This document shows, piece by piece, positions 41,322-50,681 of a DNA stretch of 64,000 nt. The DNA lies in assembly GCF_001427125.1 (NCBI RefSeq), contig NZ_LMGK01000020.1:127263-191262 (forward strand), read 5' to 3'. Made by a program: the position numbers and the translations under genes. Below the pieces are notes generated by a model. It was given only the letters and a program-made list of their open reading frames with translations. It was not told where the DNA came from and searched no databases. This DNA comes from Pseudomonas sp. Root562. GTDB lineage: Bacteria > Pseudomonadota > Gammaproteobacteria > Pseudomonadales > Pseudomonadaceae. Each line of letters starts with the position of its first letter. The stretch's first letter is position 1.

Positions 41322-42929
41322 ATGGCTATCCTGCATACCCAGCTCAACCCCCGTTCAGCGGAGTTCGCGACCAACAGCGCGGCGATGCTCAAACAGGTCG
41401 ACGCACTGCACACCCTGCTCGCCCAAGTCGCGCAAGGTGGCGGTCCGAAAGCGCAAGAACGCCACACCTCGCGGGGCAAACTGCTGCCTCGCGAGCGCAT
41501 CAATCGCCTGCTCGATCCGGGTTCGCCGTTTCTTGAAATCAGCCAACTGGCGGCTTACGAGGTGTATGGCGAAGACGTTCCCGCCGCTGGCGTGATTGCC
41601 GGGATCGGCCGTGTGGAGGGCGTCGAATGCATGATCGTCGCCAACGACGCCACGGTTAAAGGTGGCTCCTACTACCCGCTGACCGTGAAAAAACACCTGC
41701 GCGCGCAGACCATCGCCCAACAGAACCGCCTGCCGTGCATTTACCTGGTGGACTCTGGCGGCGCCAACCTGCCCCGCCAGGATGAAGTGTTTCCCGACCG
41801 CGAGCACTTTGGCCGGATCTTTTTCAACCAGGCCAACATGAGCGCCATGGGCATCCCGCAGATTGCCGTGGTCATGGGCTCATGCACCGCTGGCGGCGCC
41901 TATGTACCGGCCATGGCCGATGAAGCGATCATGGTCCGCGAACAGGCAACAATTTTCCTCGCCGGCCCGCCGCTGGTGAAAGCCGCGACCGGTGAGGTGG
42001 TCAGCGCCGAGGATCTCGGCGGTGCCGATGTGCACTGCAAGATTTCCGGTGTGGCCGACCATTACGCCGAAAGCGACGAACACGCTCTGGCAATCGCCCG
42101 CCGCAGCATCGCCAACCTAAACTGGCGCAAGCAAGGCGAAGTTCAGCAGCGCACGCCAATCGCCCCGCTCTACAGCAGTGACGAGTTGTACGGCGTGGTG
42201 CCGGCCGATGCCAAGCAGCCGTTCGACGTGCGAGAAGTCATCGCGCGACTGGTGGACGGTTCGGTATTCGACGAATTCAAGGCGCTGTTCGGGACGACCC
42301 TGGTCTGCGGTTTCGCTTATCTGCACGGTTACCCGATCGCAATCCTGGCCAACAACGGCATTCTGTTCGCTGAAGCCGCGCAAAAAGGCGCGCATTTCAT
42401 TGAGCTGGCCTGCCAGCGCGGCATTCCGTTGCTGTTCCTGCAAAACATCACCGGCTTCATGGTCGGCCAGAAATACGAGGCGGGAGGCATCGCCAAGCAC
42501 GGTGCGAAGCTGGTGACGGCCGTGGCTTGCGCCAAGGTGCCAAAATTCACCGTGATCATCGGTGGCAGTTTCGGTGCCGGTAACTACGGCATGTGCGGTC
42601 GGGCCTACGATCCGCGTTTCCTGTGGATGTGGCCGAATGCGCGGATCGGCGTGATGGGTGCCGAACAGGCGGCGGGCGTGCTGGTGCAGGTCAAGCGCGA
42701 ACAGGCCGAACGCAGTGGCCAAGGCTTCAGCGACGAGCAGGAAGCCGAGATCAAGCAACCGATCCTCGACCAGTACGAAGAACAGGGTCACCCCTACTAT
42801 TCCAGTGCGCGCTTGTGGGATGACGGTGTCATTGACCCGGCCCAGACCCGCGATGTACTGGCCCTGGCCTTGTCCGCGTCGTTGAACGCGCCCATCGAAC
42901 CGAGCCGCTTCGGCGTGTTCCGGATGTGA
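41322..42929 (+). CDS. liuB: Methylcrotonyl-CoA carboxylase beta (carboxyltransferase) subunit
   Basis: This 535-residue crotonase-fold carboxyltransferase moves the carboxyl group from biotin to 3-methylcrotonyl-CoA. The acyl-CoA and biotin loops are seen at [14 protein letters not shown] (oxyanion) and [25 protein letters not shown]. It follows liuA by 12 bases and works with LiuD. Confidence 0.96.
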   Translation: MAILHTQLNPRSAEFATNSAAMLKQVDALHTLLAQVAQGGGPKAQERHTSRGKLLPRERINRLLDPGSPFLEISQLAAYEVYGEDVPAAGVIAGIGRVEGVECMIVANDATVKGGSYYPLTVKKHLRAQTIAQQNRLPCIYLVDSGGANLPRQDEVFPDREHFGRIFFNQANMSAMGIPQIAVVMGSCTAGGAYVPAMADEAIMVREQATIFLAGPPLVKAATGEVVSAEDLGGADVHCKISGVADHYAESDEHALAIARRSIANLNWRKQGEVQQRTPIAPLYSSDELYGVVPADAKQPFDVREVIARLVDGSVFDEFKALFGTTLVCGFAYLHGYPIAILANNGILFAEAAQKGAHFIELACQRGIPLLFLQNITGFMVGQKYEAGGIAKHGAKLVTAVACAKVPKFTVIIGGSFGAGNYGMCGRAYDPRFLWMWPNARIGVMGAEQAAGVLVQVKREQAERSGQGFSDEQEAEIKQPILDQYEEQGHPYYSSARLWDDGVIDPAQTRDVLALALSASLNAPIEPSRFGVFRM

Positions 42930-42934
42930 ATTTT

Positions 42935-42995
42935 TGTAGGAGCGAGGCTTGTGTGGCGAGGGAGCTTGCTCCCGCTCGATTGCGCAGCAATCGCA
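42935..42995. repeat. Single REP-like arm between liuB and liuC
   Basis: TGTAGGAGCGAGGCTTGTGTGG followed by GAGGGAGCTTGCTCCCGCTC, i.e. one side of the repeat pair seen at 1-142. The gap between liuB and liuC is about 110 bases. Confidence 0.65.
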
Positions 42996-43038
42996 AAAAA
43001 GATCCCGCAAGCAGTTCCCACAGAAACCGTGGAGACGG

Positions 43039-43860
43039 ATGAATATGAGCGACTTCAACACCCTCGAACTGCTGACCGACCCTCGTGGATTTGCCACGCT
43101 GTGGCTCAGCCGTGAAGAAAAGAACAACGCCTTCAACGCCCAAATGATCCGCGAACTGATCCTCGCCCTCGACAAAGTCGCGAGCGATGCCAGCCTGCGT
43201 TTCCTGATCGTGCGCGGTCGCGGTAAACACTTCAGCGCCGGTGCCGACCTGGCCTGGATGCAACAATCGGCCGAACTTGATTACCACACCAACCTCGACG
43301 ACGCCCGGGAACTGGCGGAATTGATGTACAACCTGGCCAAGTTGAAAATCCCGACCCTGGCCGTGGTGCAAGGCGCAGCATTTGGCGGCGCGTTGGGCCT
43401 GATCAGTTGCTGCGACATGGCCATCGGTGCCGACGATGCGCAGTTCTGCCTGTCGGAAGTGCGTATCGGCCTCGCACCCGCGGTGATCAGCCCGTTCGTG
43501 GTGCAAGCCATTGGCGAACGCGCTGCGCGGCGCTATGCCCTGACCGCTGAACGTTTTGGCGGACAGCGGGCACGGGAACTGGGCCTGTTGTCGGAGAGTT
43601 ATCCGATCGCCGATCTGGAGCAGAAGGTCGATCAGTGGATCGACAACCTGTTGCTCAACAGTCCCGCCGCCATGCGTGCCAGCAAGGACTTGCTGCGTGA
43701 AGTCGGCGACGGTTCGCTGAACCCGGCGCTACGCCGCTACACCGAAAACGCCATCGCCCGCATCCGGGTCAGCCCCGAAGGTCAGGAGGGCCTGCGTGCC
43801 TTTCTGCAAAAACGTCCGCCGAGCTGGCAAGCCGAAACCACTACCAAGGAGTCGCGTTGA
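43039..43860 (+). CDS. liuC: 3-methylglutaconyl-CoA hydratase
   Basis: This 273-residue crotonase-family enzyme hydrates 3-methylglutaconyl-CoA to HMG-CoA. The oxyanion-hole segments GRGKHFSAGADLAWM and VQGAAFGGALGLISCCDMAI and the catalytic region FCLSEVRIGLAPAVIS are visible. Two ATGs (43039 and 43045) follow GGAG; the first is 4 and the second 10 bases away, so the start is uncertain by two codons. Confidence 0.93.
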   Translation: MNMSDFNTLELLTDPRGFATLWLSREEKNNAFNAQMIRELILALDKVASDASLRFLIVRGRGKHFSAGADLAWMQQSAELDYHTNLDDARELAELMYNLAKLKIPTLAVVQGAAFGGALGLISCCDMAIGADDAQFCLSEVRIGLAPAVISPFVVQAIGERAARRYALTAERFGGQRARELGLLSESYPIADLEQKVDQWIDNLLLNSPAAMRASKDLLREVGDGSLNPALRRYTENAIARIRVSPEGQEGLRAFLQKRPPSWQAETTTKESR

Positions 43861-45806
43861 TGAGCGCACCTGTCATTACGTCCCTGCTGGTGGCCAACCG
43901 TGGCGAAATCGCTTGCCGGGTGATGCGCACCGCCAAGGCCCTTGGCCTGACCACCGTAGCTGTGCACAGCGCCACCGACCGAGACGCTCGTCACAGCCGC
44001 GAGGCGGATATTCGCGTTGACCTGGGTGGCAGCAAAGCCGCCGACAGCTATCTGCAAATCGACAAACTGATCGCCGCGGCCAAGGCCAGTGGCGCCCAAG
44101 CGATTCACCCCGGCTATGGCTTTCTGTCGGAAAACGCCGGATTCGCCCGCGCCATCGAAAACGCCGGTCTGATATTTCTCGGCCCACCGGCCTCCGCCAT
44201 CGATGCGATGGGCAGCAAGTCCGCGGCCAAAGCCTTGATGGAAACCGCCGGCGTGCCGCTGGTGCCCGGTTATCACGGCGAGGCGCAAGACCTCGAGACG
44301 TTCCGCGATGCCTGCGAGCGCATCGGCTATCCGGTGCTGCTCAAGGCCACGGCGGGTGGCGGCGGCAAAGGCATGAAAGTGGTCGAGGACGTCAGCCAAC
44401 TGGCCGAAGCCCTGGCCTCGGCCCAGCGTGAAGCGCAATCGTCGTTTGGCGATTCGCGGATGCTGGTGGAGAAATACCTGCTCAAACCGCGTCACGTGGA
44501 AATCCAGGTGTTCGCCGATCAGCACGGCAACTGCTTGTATCTGAACGAGCGGGACTGCTCGATTCAGCGGCGGCACCAGAAAGTCGTCGAAGAAGCACCG
44601 GCGCCAGGCCTGAGCCCGGAACTGCGTCGCGCCATGGGCGAAGCGGCCGTGCGGTCGGCACAGGCCATCGGCTACGTCGGTGCCGGCACCGTCGAGTTTT
44701 TGCTGGATGCACGCGGCGAATTCTTCTTCATGGAGATGAACACACGCCTGCAGGTCGAACATCCTGTCACCGAAGCCATTACCGGCCTCGACCTGGTGGC
44801 TTGGCAGATCCGCGTGGCGCGTGGCGAAGCGTTGCCGATGACCCAGGATCAAGTGCCGCTGATCGGCCACGCGATTGAAGTGCGGCTGTACGCCGAGGAC
44901 CCAGCCAATGACTTCCTGCCGGCAACCGGCCGCCTGGAGTTGTATCGCGAATCGACGCACGGCGCAGGCCGTCGCGTGGACAGCGGCGTCGAGGAAGGCG
45001 ACGAAATCTCGCCGTTCTACGATCCGATGCTGGGCAAGTTGATTGCCTGGGGCGAGGACCGCGAACAGGCGCGCCTGCGGTTGCTAAGCATGCTCGATGA
45101 GTTCGCGATTGGCGGGCTCAAGACCAACATCAACTTCCTGCGACGGATCATCGGCCACCCGGCCTTTGCCGCAGCGGAGCTGGATACCGGGTTTATTCCG
45201 CGCTATCAGGAACAGCTGTTGCCGACACCCACGCCGCTCAGCGACGAGTTCTGGCAAAGCGCCGCCCAAGCGTTTGCCCTGAGCCAGTATCGTGTAGCGA
45301 GAGCTGACGACCCGAGTTCGCCATGGGCCAGCGGCAACGGTTTGCGCGCCGGACTGCCAGCGCAAATCACTCTGCACCTCAGTTGTGAAGGCCAGGATCA
45401 AGCGCTGACATTGGGCAGCATCGAGGCTCAACTGCGTGGCGAGCATTTGCTCACCGAACGCGACGGCGTGCGCCGCCAGCACCGGGCTATCCGTCGGGGT
45501 GACGCTGTGTATTTGCAATGGGACGATGAACTGCGCCGCGTCGAGACCTATGACCCGATCAGCGCCGTTGAAGCCAGTCACAGCCATCAGGGCGGCCTGA
45601 CTGCGCCCATGAACGGCAGTATCGTGCGGGTGCTGGTCGAGGTCGGGCAAACGGTCGAAGCCGGGGCACAACTGGTGGTACTGGAAGCGATGAAGATGGA
45701 ACACAGCATCCGCGCACCCCACGCGGGTGTGATCAAGGCGCTGTACTGCCAGGAAGGCGAAATGGTCAGCGAAGGCAGTGCGTTGGTCGAACTGGAAGAA
45801 GCGTGA
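43860..45806 (+). CDS. liuD: Methylcrotonyl-CoA carboxylase alpha (biotin carboxylase/carrier) subunit
   Basis: This 648-residue protein has a biotin carboxylase ATP-grasp core (VANRGEIACRVMRTAKALG at the N-terminus, KATAGGGGKGMK ATP loop, FMEMNTRLQVEHPVTE). The C-terminal biotinyl domain has the EAMKMEHS motif (biotin on Lys612). AAGGAG lies 8 bases before the ATG, and the start overlaps the liuC stop (TGATG). A TTG one codon upstream is not needed. Confidence 0.96.
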   Translation: MSAPVITSLLVANRGEIACRVMRTAKALGLTTVAVHSATDRDARHSREADIRVDLGGSKAADSYLQIDKLIAAAKASGAQAIHPGYGFLSENAGFARAIENAGLIFLGPPASAIDAMGSKSAAKALMETAGVPLVPGYHGEAQDLETFRDACERIGYPVLLKATAGGGGKGMKVVEDVSQLAEALASAQREAQSSFGDSRMLVEKYLLKPRHVEIQVFADQHGNCLYLNERDCSIQRRHQKVVEEAPAPGLSPELRRAMGEAAVRSAQAIGYVGAGTVEFLLDARGEFFFMEMNTRLQVEHPVTEAITGLDLVAWQIRVARGEALPMTQDQVPLIGHAIEVRLYAEDPANDFLPATGRLELYRESTHGAGRRVDSGVEEGDEISPFYDPMLGKLIAWGEDREQARLRLLSMLDEFAIGGLKTNINFLRRIIGHPAFAAAELDTGFIPRYQEQLLPTPTPLSDEFWQSAAQAFALSQYRVARADDPSSPWASGNGLRAGLPAQITLHLSCEGQDQALTLGSIEAQLRGEHLLTERDGVRRQHRAIRRGDAVYLQWDDELRRVETYDPISAVEASHSHQGGLTAPMNGSIVRVLVEVGQTVEAGAQLVVLEAMKMEHSIRAPHAGVIKALYCQEGEMVSEGSALVELEEA

Positions 45807-45811
45807 AACGA

Positions 45812-45843
45812 AGATCGGTCCTACACCTTACCGGGACCGATCT
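45812..45843. terminator. Hairpin between convergent liuD and the S24 repressor gene
   Basis: AGATCGGTCC (45812-45821) pairs with GGACCGATCT (45834-45843), a perfect 10-bp stem. T-runs are weak on both sides, so it is a probable but not certain bidirectional terminator. Confidence 0.6.
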
Positions 45844-45845
45844 GA

Positions 45846-46484
45846 TCAAAACCTGGCGGTTGCCTGAACCACCACACCGATGATTCGACACTCTTCGGTG
45901 TATAGGGCTTTCGGATACGTCGGATTGAGCGGGACCAGGTAACGCTGCCCGCCCTCTTCGATCAACTTGCGAAAAATCGCCTCGTTACTGCCTTGCCACT
46001 GGGCAATAATCAGTTTGCCAGGCACCGCTTCCACGTCCGGGTCCACCAGGATCAGCATGCCCTCGGCGATGCTCAGGCCACTGGGCGCGGTCATCGCATC
46101 GCCCATCACGGTCAACCAGAACGCCGCACCTTGTGCGTGGTAGTCGGACAATTCGAAACGATACCTGGCCTGCTCGCCATCGCGCACCTCACTGGTTTCG
46201 CGCCAGTCACTGACCGGGTAACGGAAGTACGGGTTGTACTTCTGCGTCAGGCAAACCTCGTCGTCCTGCGACTCTCCCGGCTCCCTGATCACCAGCGCCA
46301 CTTCCAGAAACCCCAGGCCCAGCGCCTGCAAGACCCGATTCATGTCCTCGATGCCTGGCTGGCGGCGTTTTGTCAGCCAATGCCCTACGCCACCCTGGGA
46401 CATCCCGAGGCGCTCGGCGAGTATCTCTTGAGTGACCTTGAGCTCACTCATCTTGGCCTTGACCAATTCAATCCATTTATCCAT
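45846..46484 (-). CDS. XRE/S24 phage-type repressor (cI/LexA-like) with the catalytic Ser replaced by Ala
   Basis: This 212-residue protein has an N-terminal helix-turn-helix (QEILAERLGMSQGGVGHWLTKRR) and a C-terminal S24/LexA-like domain close to lambda CI (TAPSGLSIAEGMLILVDP, PLNPTYP). In this family the nucleophilic serine lies in G(D/N)SM; here the block is VMGDAM, with Ala130. The general-base Lys is present (FRKLI, Lys173). No Ala-Gly or Cys-Gly scissile pair is seen in the linker. It is therefore predicted to be unable to cleave itself. It is divergent from a DUF6124-type gene; no phage genes are nearby. Confidence 0.88.
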   Translation of the reverse strand: MDKWIELVKAKMSELKVTQEILAERLGMSQGGVGHWLTKRRQPGIEDMNRVLQALGLGFLEVALVIREPGESQDDEVCLTQKYNPYFRYPVSDWRETSEVRDGEQARYRFELSDYHAQGAAFWLTVMGDAMTAPSGLSIAEGMLILVDPDVEAVPGKLIIAQWQGSNEAIFRKLIEEGGQRYLVPLNPTYPKALYTEECRIIGVVVQATARF

Positions 46485-46521
46485 GTGCGGCACGATACGT
46501 GGAGGGCTCCAGCCATCAAAA

Positions 46522-46557
46522 CACAAATTGTAGTATTTAATTGATGGTCACAAATAC
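46522..46557. promoter_or_regulatory. Candidate operator between the S24 repressor and the DUF6124 gene
   Basis: CACAAAT occurs twice (46522 and 46549), and GTATTT (46533-46538) and AAATAC (46552-46557) form an inverted pair. The repressor probably binds in this 130-base divergent promoter region. Confidence 0.45.
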
Positions 46558-46613
46558 AGATCGTACTAGGATGAATTCACGGATCTGAATCTATCACGGA
46601 GCTTGCCATCACC

Positions 46614-46955
46614 ATGAACCAACCCGCCAACGACCTGCCCGACCTGCAAATCGACACTTCGCTCACTTCCGCAAAAGGCTCTGCCGCTGCACAGCGGGCA
46701 CTGGACTATTACTTGAAACCAGCTGTTTCAGTGGAACAGGTCGAAGAGCGTTTCTTCGACGTGAACCGCAACATCAAGAGTGAAGAAGCGCTGGTTCATG
46801 CGTCGGATCTTTTACGATGTGCTGCCGCGACAGCCTTCGAGACAGCCAACCATCTGCAGGGTACAAACCGGGACCTGGCGTTTTCTGCGGTGCACATGAT
46901 CGACATGGCCAGAGCCATGGTGGATCGATCGTTGGAATGTCACCAGAACGCTTGA
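46614..46955 (+). CDS. Small DUF6124/DUF3077-type protein of unknown function
   Basis: This 113-residue cytoplasmic protein has a variable N-terminus and a conserved C-terminal half containing ALVHASDLLRCAAATAFETA and RDLAFSAVHMIDMARAMVD, typical of a small family found widely in Pseudomonas. There is no signal peptide or membrane segment, and the C-terminal half is probably helical. GGAG lies upstream of the ATG. It is divergent from the S24 repressor, which may control it. The function is unknown. Confidence 0.75.
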   Translation: MNQPANDLPDLQIDTSLTSAKGSAAAQRALDYYLKPAVSVEQVEERFFDVNRNIKSEEALVHASDLLRCAAATAFETANHLQGTNRDLAFSAVHMIDMARAMVDRSLECHQNA

Positions 46956-47013
46956 AGCGAGGATGAAAAGAAGAGGACGGGAAAGAATTTTCCAATCGCG
47001 CAGATAAAAACGT

Positions 47014-47045
47014 TTGACTTGCAAACGAGAATGATTATTATTGCA
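47014..47045 (+). promoter_or_regulatory. prrF promoter overlapped by a Fur box
   Basis: TTGACT (47014-47019) and TATTAT (47036-47041) form a sigma-70 promoter with a 16-base spacer. GAGAATGATTATTATTGCA (47027-47045) matches the 19-bp Fur consensus well and covers the -10 region, so Fur-Fe2+ would block transcription in iron-replete cells. Confidence 0.88.
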
Positions 47046-47047
47046 TC

Positions 47048-47160
47048 AACTGATCGCGAGATCAGTTGATGGCCCAGCGGACCTTAGGTCGGTCTCTGGA
47101 CTATCTCCTCATCAGGCTAATCACGGTTTTTGACCCGGCTTTTTGCCGGGTCTTTTTTTT
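47048..47160 (+). ncRNA. prrF: PrrF iron-responsive sRNA
   Basis: A roughly 113-base RNA begins AACTGATCGCGAGATCAGTT (5' hairpin). It carries the conserved PrrF core GGACTATCTCCTCATCAGGC and CTAATCACGGTTTTTGACCC, and ends in the terminator GACCCGGC-TTTTT-GCCGGGTC followed by eight T. PrrF RNAs repress iron-rich proteins such as SodB, aconitase and succinate dehydrogenase under iron limitation. Only one copy is in the window, so whether it is prrF1 or prrF2 cannot be told. The 216 bases downstream to the ggt stop hold no gene that I can support. Confidence 0.93.
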
Positions 47161-47330
47161 GCCAGTTTTCTGGCTTATGGCTTCAGGCTAATGAAGTCTT
47201 TGGGTGTCACAAATCGATGGCGCGGATGATATCAAAAGAATATTTGTTGGCAAGCGGTGCCTGTGATCATTAGGGCAAACCAATGGCAAATAGCACTTGA
47301 GAATCAATCGCACACTCTCTAAGCTGCCTC

Positions 47331-47364
47331 GGCGTCAAGGAGGACGCCCCCCCCCCTTGATGCC
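47331..47364 (-). terminator. Hairpin downstream of ggt, containing a C10 run
   Basis: GGCGTCAAGG (47331-47340) pairs with CCTTGATGCC (47355-47364), with one G-T pair. The loop contains ten consecutive C (47347-47356). It lies 12 bases beyond the ggt stop on the minus strand. Confidence 0.55.
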
Positions 47365-47376
47365 CCCAACGCCCTT

Positions 47377-48987
47377 TCAATACACGGCGATATGCGAATC
47401 CGTTCGCGGCTCGGTGCCCCCACATAACACGCCCGATTCAGGATCGCGCAAGATGATCTGGCCCCGCCCGTAACTGGTGAGGTCGCAGGCAACTTCTACA
47501 GTGTGCCCACGACGTGCCAGCGCCGCCGCCATGTCCCGCGATGCGTCCTGTTCGATCCCGACCTTCAGCCCGCCCAGCCACTGCCAACGCGGAGCATCGA
47601 GCGCCGCTTGCGGGTTGAGACCGAAATCCACCAGGTTCATCACCATTTGCACATGGCCTTGCGGCTGCATGTAACCGCCCATCACGCCGAAAGGCCCCAT
47701 CGCCTCGCCGTCTTTGCTGAGGAACCCGGGAATGATGGTATGGAACGTCTTCTTGCCCGGAGCCAGGCAATTGGCATGACCTGGATCGAGGCTGAATTCT
47801 TCGCCACGGTTCTGCAGGGCGATACCACTGTCGGGCAACACCACGCCGGAACCGAAACCGTGGTAGTTGCTCTGGATGAATGAAACCATGTTGCCTTCGG
47901 CATCGGCGGTGGCCAGGTAAACAGTGCCGCTGGCATGGGGATCACCCGGTTGCGGCGCGACGGCGCGCTCGCCGATCTGTGAGCGTCGATGAGTTGCATA
48001 GTGATCGCTCAGCAAATCATCGACCGCCACACGCATGTGCTGCGGATCGGTGATGTAGTGCAAGCCATCGCTGTAGGCGAGCTTCATGGCTTCCAGTTGA
48101 CGGTGCCAGGTTTGTTGACTGTCGCGGTGATCGAAGTCAAAGCCCTCGAGAATCTTCAATGTCATCAACGCCACCAGCCCCTGCCCGCTCGGTGGGATTT
48201 CCCAGACATCGACTCCGCGGTAATTGACCTTGATCGGCTCGACCCACTGCGCGCGGTAGTCCTGCAAGTCGCTGGCGCGCAAATAGCCACCCGTGGCCTG
48301 CGAGTGCGCGTCAAGCCGTTGCGCCAGTGCACCGCGATAGAAGCTTTCACAAGCCGTGGCCGCCAGCTCGCTCAGCGTGCGAGCCTGGGCCGGGTTGCGG
48401 AACACTTCACCGGCTCGGGGCGCACGGCCATCGATCAGAAAAGTCTCGAACCAACTTTCAAGTGCCTCACAGCGATCAGCAGAGAAGTCTTCCAGCGCGG
48501 TTTGCCATTGCAGCGCAACCACCGGCGACACGGGAAAACCATCGCGCGCCAGGCTGATCGCCGGTTGCAGCAAGTCGGCAAACGGCAGCCGGCCGAAGCG
48601 CGAGGACAACTCCGCCCAGGCTGACGGGCAGCCCGGAACGGTGACCGGTGTCCAGCCATGCAACGGCATTTTTTCATGGCCGGCGGTTTTCACTGCCTCG
48701 ATGCTCAAGGCTTGCGGGGCAGCGCCATTGGCGTTCAAACCGTGCAACTTGTTTTGCGTCCAGACCAACGCAAACGCGTCGCCACCAATACCGCAACCGG
48801 TAGGTTCGACGACCGTCAGCGCTGCGGCCGTGGCGATCGCCGCATCGATGGCATTGCCACCGCGGCGCATGATTTCGATTCCGGCTTCGGCTGCCAGCGG
48901 TTGCGAGGCGGCGACCATGCCGCGTTTGGCGAAGACACTTTGACGTTGTGAGGCGTAGGGATATTCATGGGCGGAAAACTTGAACAT
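47377..48987 (-). CDS. ggt: Gamma-glutamyltransferase
   Basis: This 536-residue Ntn-hydrolase splits or transfers gamma-glutamyl groups from glutathione and related compounds. The proenzyme is expected to self-cleave before Thr355 (HASG-TVYLATADAEGN), giving large and small subunits. Downstream NYHGFGSGVVLPDSGIALQNRG and MGGYMQPQGH are substrate-site blocks. No signal peptide is seen, so it may be cytoplasmic, unlike the E. coli enzyme. It lies downstream of a GntR regulator and an amino-acid ABC importer on the same strand. Confidence 0.92.
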   Translation of the reverse strand: MFKFSAHEYPYASQRQSVFAKRGMVAASQPLAAEAGIEIMRRGGNAIDAAIATAAALTVVEPTGCGIGGDAFALVWTQNKLHGLNANGAAPQALSIEAVKTAGHEKMPLHGWTPVTVPGCPSAWAELSSRFGRLPFADLLQPAISLARDGFPVSPVVALQWQTALEDFSADRCEALESWFETFLIDGRAPRAGEVFRNPAQARTLSELAATACESFYRGALAQRLDAHSQATGGYLRASDLQDYRAQWVEPIKVNYRGVDVWEIPPSGQGLVALMTLKILEGFDFDHRDSQQTWHRQLEAMKLAYSDGLHYITDPQHMRVAVDDLLSDHYATHRRSQIGERAVAPQPGDPHASGTVYLATADAEGNMVSFIQSNYHGFGSGVVLPDSGIALQNRGEEFSLDPGHANCLAPGKKTFHTIIPGFLSKDGEAMGPFGVMGGYMQPQGHVQMVMNLVDFGLNPQAALDAPRWQWLGGLKVGIEQDASRDMAAALARRGHTVEVACDLTSYGRGQIILRDPESGVLCGGTEPRTDSHIAVY

Positions 48988-49025
48988 GGCAGGACTCACA
49001 CAAAAGAAATGTTCGTAAAAGAACC

Positions 49026-49127
49026 CCGTAGGAGCGAGCCTGCTGGCGATGAACTGGAGAACGACGCGGGATGTCTGACTTGCCTCGTTATCCTTAACGT
49101 TTATCGCGAGCAGGCTCGCTCCTACAG
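49026..49127. repeat. REP-type inverted pair between the ABC ATPase and ggt genes
   Basis: CGTAGGAGCGAGCCTGCTGG (near 49027) pairs imperfectly with ATCGCGAGCAGGCTCGCTCCTACAG-type sequence ending at 49127. It occupies the 134-base gap and extends a few bases into the 3' end of the ATPase gene. Confidence 0.75.
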
Positions 49128-49901
49128 CACTCGACTGAGAAACGCGCGGGTACGGGCGTGCCTGGGTTGACTGAAGATCTGCTCGGGCGGCCCCTGCTCG
49201 ATCAGTTCGCCCTGATCGAGCACCACCACCCGGTCGGCGACTTCACGGGCAAAGCCCATTTCGTGGGTGACCACGACCATGGTCATGCCCTCCTCAGCCA
49301 GCTCCTTCATGACTTGCAGCACTTCACCCACCGTCTCCGGGTCGAGGGCGCTGGTGGGTTCGTCGAACAGCATCGCCTGGGGTTTCATCGCCAGCGCCCG
49401 GGCGATGGCCACTCGTTGTTGCTGACCACCGGACAGCATCGACGGGTAATGATCGGCCTTTTCCGCCAGCCCGACCCGCTTGAGCAGCGCCCGCGCCTGC
49501 TCCAACGCCGCCGCACGCGACACTCCCAACACCTGAATGGGCGCCTCGATGATGTTTTCCAGGGCCGTCATGTGCGGGAACAGATTGAAGCGTTGAAACA
49601 CCATGCCGATGTCGCGGCGCTGACGTGCAATGTTGCGCTCCGAATCCCGTACCAGGCTGCCATCGGCCCGGGTGCGATAGCCCATCGGCTGACCCGCCAC
49701 ACGGATCTGCCCCGACTGAATGTCTTCCAGCAGATTGATGCAGCGGATAAACGTGGTTTTACCGGAGCCGGACGCACCGATCAGCACCACCACTTCACCG
49801 CGCTTCACCTGCAGGGAAATGCCCTTGAGAATTTCCAGGTCGCCGAAGGACTTGTGAATATCCAGCGCTTCGATGACCAGCTCTTCACTCATGTGCGCCA
49901 T
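49122..49901 (-). CDS. Polar amino-acid ABC transporter ATP-binding protein
   Basis: This 259-residue ATPase of the GlnQ/HisP type has Walker A GASGSGKT, signature [16 protein letters not shown], Walker [12 protein letters not shown] and switch histidine in [10 protein letters not shown]. The ATG at 49901 has GAGGGG 8 bases upstream; an alternative is at 49892. It starts right after the permease stop, so the two are one unit. The 3' end of the gene lies within a repeat arm. Confidence 0.92.
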   Translation of the reverse strand: MAHMSEELVIEALDIHKSFGDLEILKGISLQVKRGEVVVLIGASGSGKTTFIRCINLLEDIQSGQIRVAGQPMGYRTRADGSLVRDSERNIARQRRDIGMVFQRFNLFPHMTALENIIEAPIQVLGVSRAAALEQARALLKRVGLAEKADHYPSMLSGGQQQRVAIARALAMKPQAMLFDEPTSALDPETVGEVLQVMKELAEEGMTMVVVTHEMGFAREVADRVVVLDQGELIEQGPPEQIFSQPRHARTRAFLSRVL

Positions 49902-49902
49902 C

Positions 49903-50670
49903 TCAACGCCCCCTCAGCAGTTTCATGGTGTGGCGTCCAAACATTCGGCTGGCGGCTGGCGCCGGGCGATCGGACTGACCGAAGCGTGTCTCCAGCCAAC
50001 GCTGGAAAAAGCCCCAGAGCGTGGTCAACGCGAGGAAGTAGATGGCCACCACCAGATACAACTCGAACACGCGGAAAGTCGCCGAGGTCACCATTTGCGT
50101 GCTGAGCAGCAACTCCTGCACCCCGATCACGCTGACCAGCGTGGTGTTCTTGAGCATCACGTTGAACTCGTTGCCCAGCGGCGGCACGATCACCCGGAAC
50201 GCCTGGGGCAACACGATCCGGCGCATCAACTTGGGAAACGTCATGCCCAGGGACCGCCCGGCTTCGTACTGCCCCTTGTCCACCGCGCCGATCCCGGCAC
50301 GAATGATCTCGGCCATGTAGGCGCCTTCGTTGAGACCCAGCGCGATGATCGCGGCCTGGATGTTGCCCGGCACGATGAACCAGCCGAGGTCCAGGTCTTC
50401 GAAACGGAAAATCCCGCCCGCCGCCAACGCGGTGTACAGAAACACGATCTGCACCAGCAGCGGCGTGCCCCGCATCAGCCAGACATAAAAGCGCACCGGG
50501 TACTGCAACAGCGGGTTTCTCGACAGCTTCATCAACGCCGCGATCAGCCCAAGCACACAACCGAGCAACATCGCCGAAACGCTGATCAGGCAAGTCAGCC
50601 AAAGCCCTGTCAGGTACACATCGCTGGGTTGCAGCAGGTACTGCCAGAACACATCCCAATTGAAGTTCAT
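49903..50670 (-). CDS. Polar amino-acid ABC transporter permease
   Basis: This 255-residue HisM/GlnP-type permease has about five membrane helices and the EAA coupling motif [25 protein letters not shown]. It would act as a homodimer, since only one permease gene is present. The ATG at 50670 is preferred over an adjacent TTG. The substrate may be a gamma-glutamyl compound, glutamate or cystine, judging from ggt. Confidence 0.92.
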   Translation of the reverse strand: MNFNWDVFWQYLLQPSDVYLTGLWLTCLISVSAMLLGCVLGLIAALMKLSRNPLLQYPVRFYVWLMRGTPLLVQIVFLYTALAAGGIFRFEDLDLGWFIVPGNIQAAIIALGLNEGAYMAEIIRAGIGAVDKGQYEAGRSLGMTFPKLMRRIVLPQAFRVIVPPLGNEFNVMLKNTTLVSVIGVQELLLSTQMVTSATFRVFELYLVVAIYFLALTTLWGFFQRWLETRFGQSDRPAPAASRMFGRHTMKLLRGR

Positions 50671-50681
50671 CAAGTGTTCCC

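Noticed and set aside
47290..47330. Second iron box or second prrF copy downstream of prrF (GAGAATCAATCGCAC)
   Set aside because: Only half of the Fur consensus is matched and neither a promoter nor the PrrF core sequence follows.
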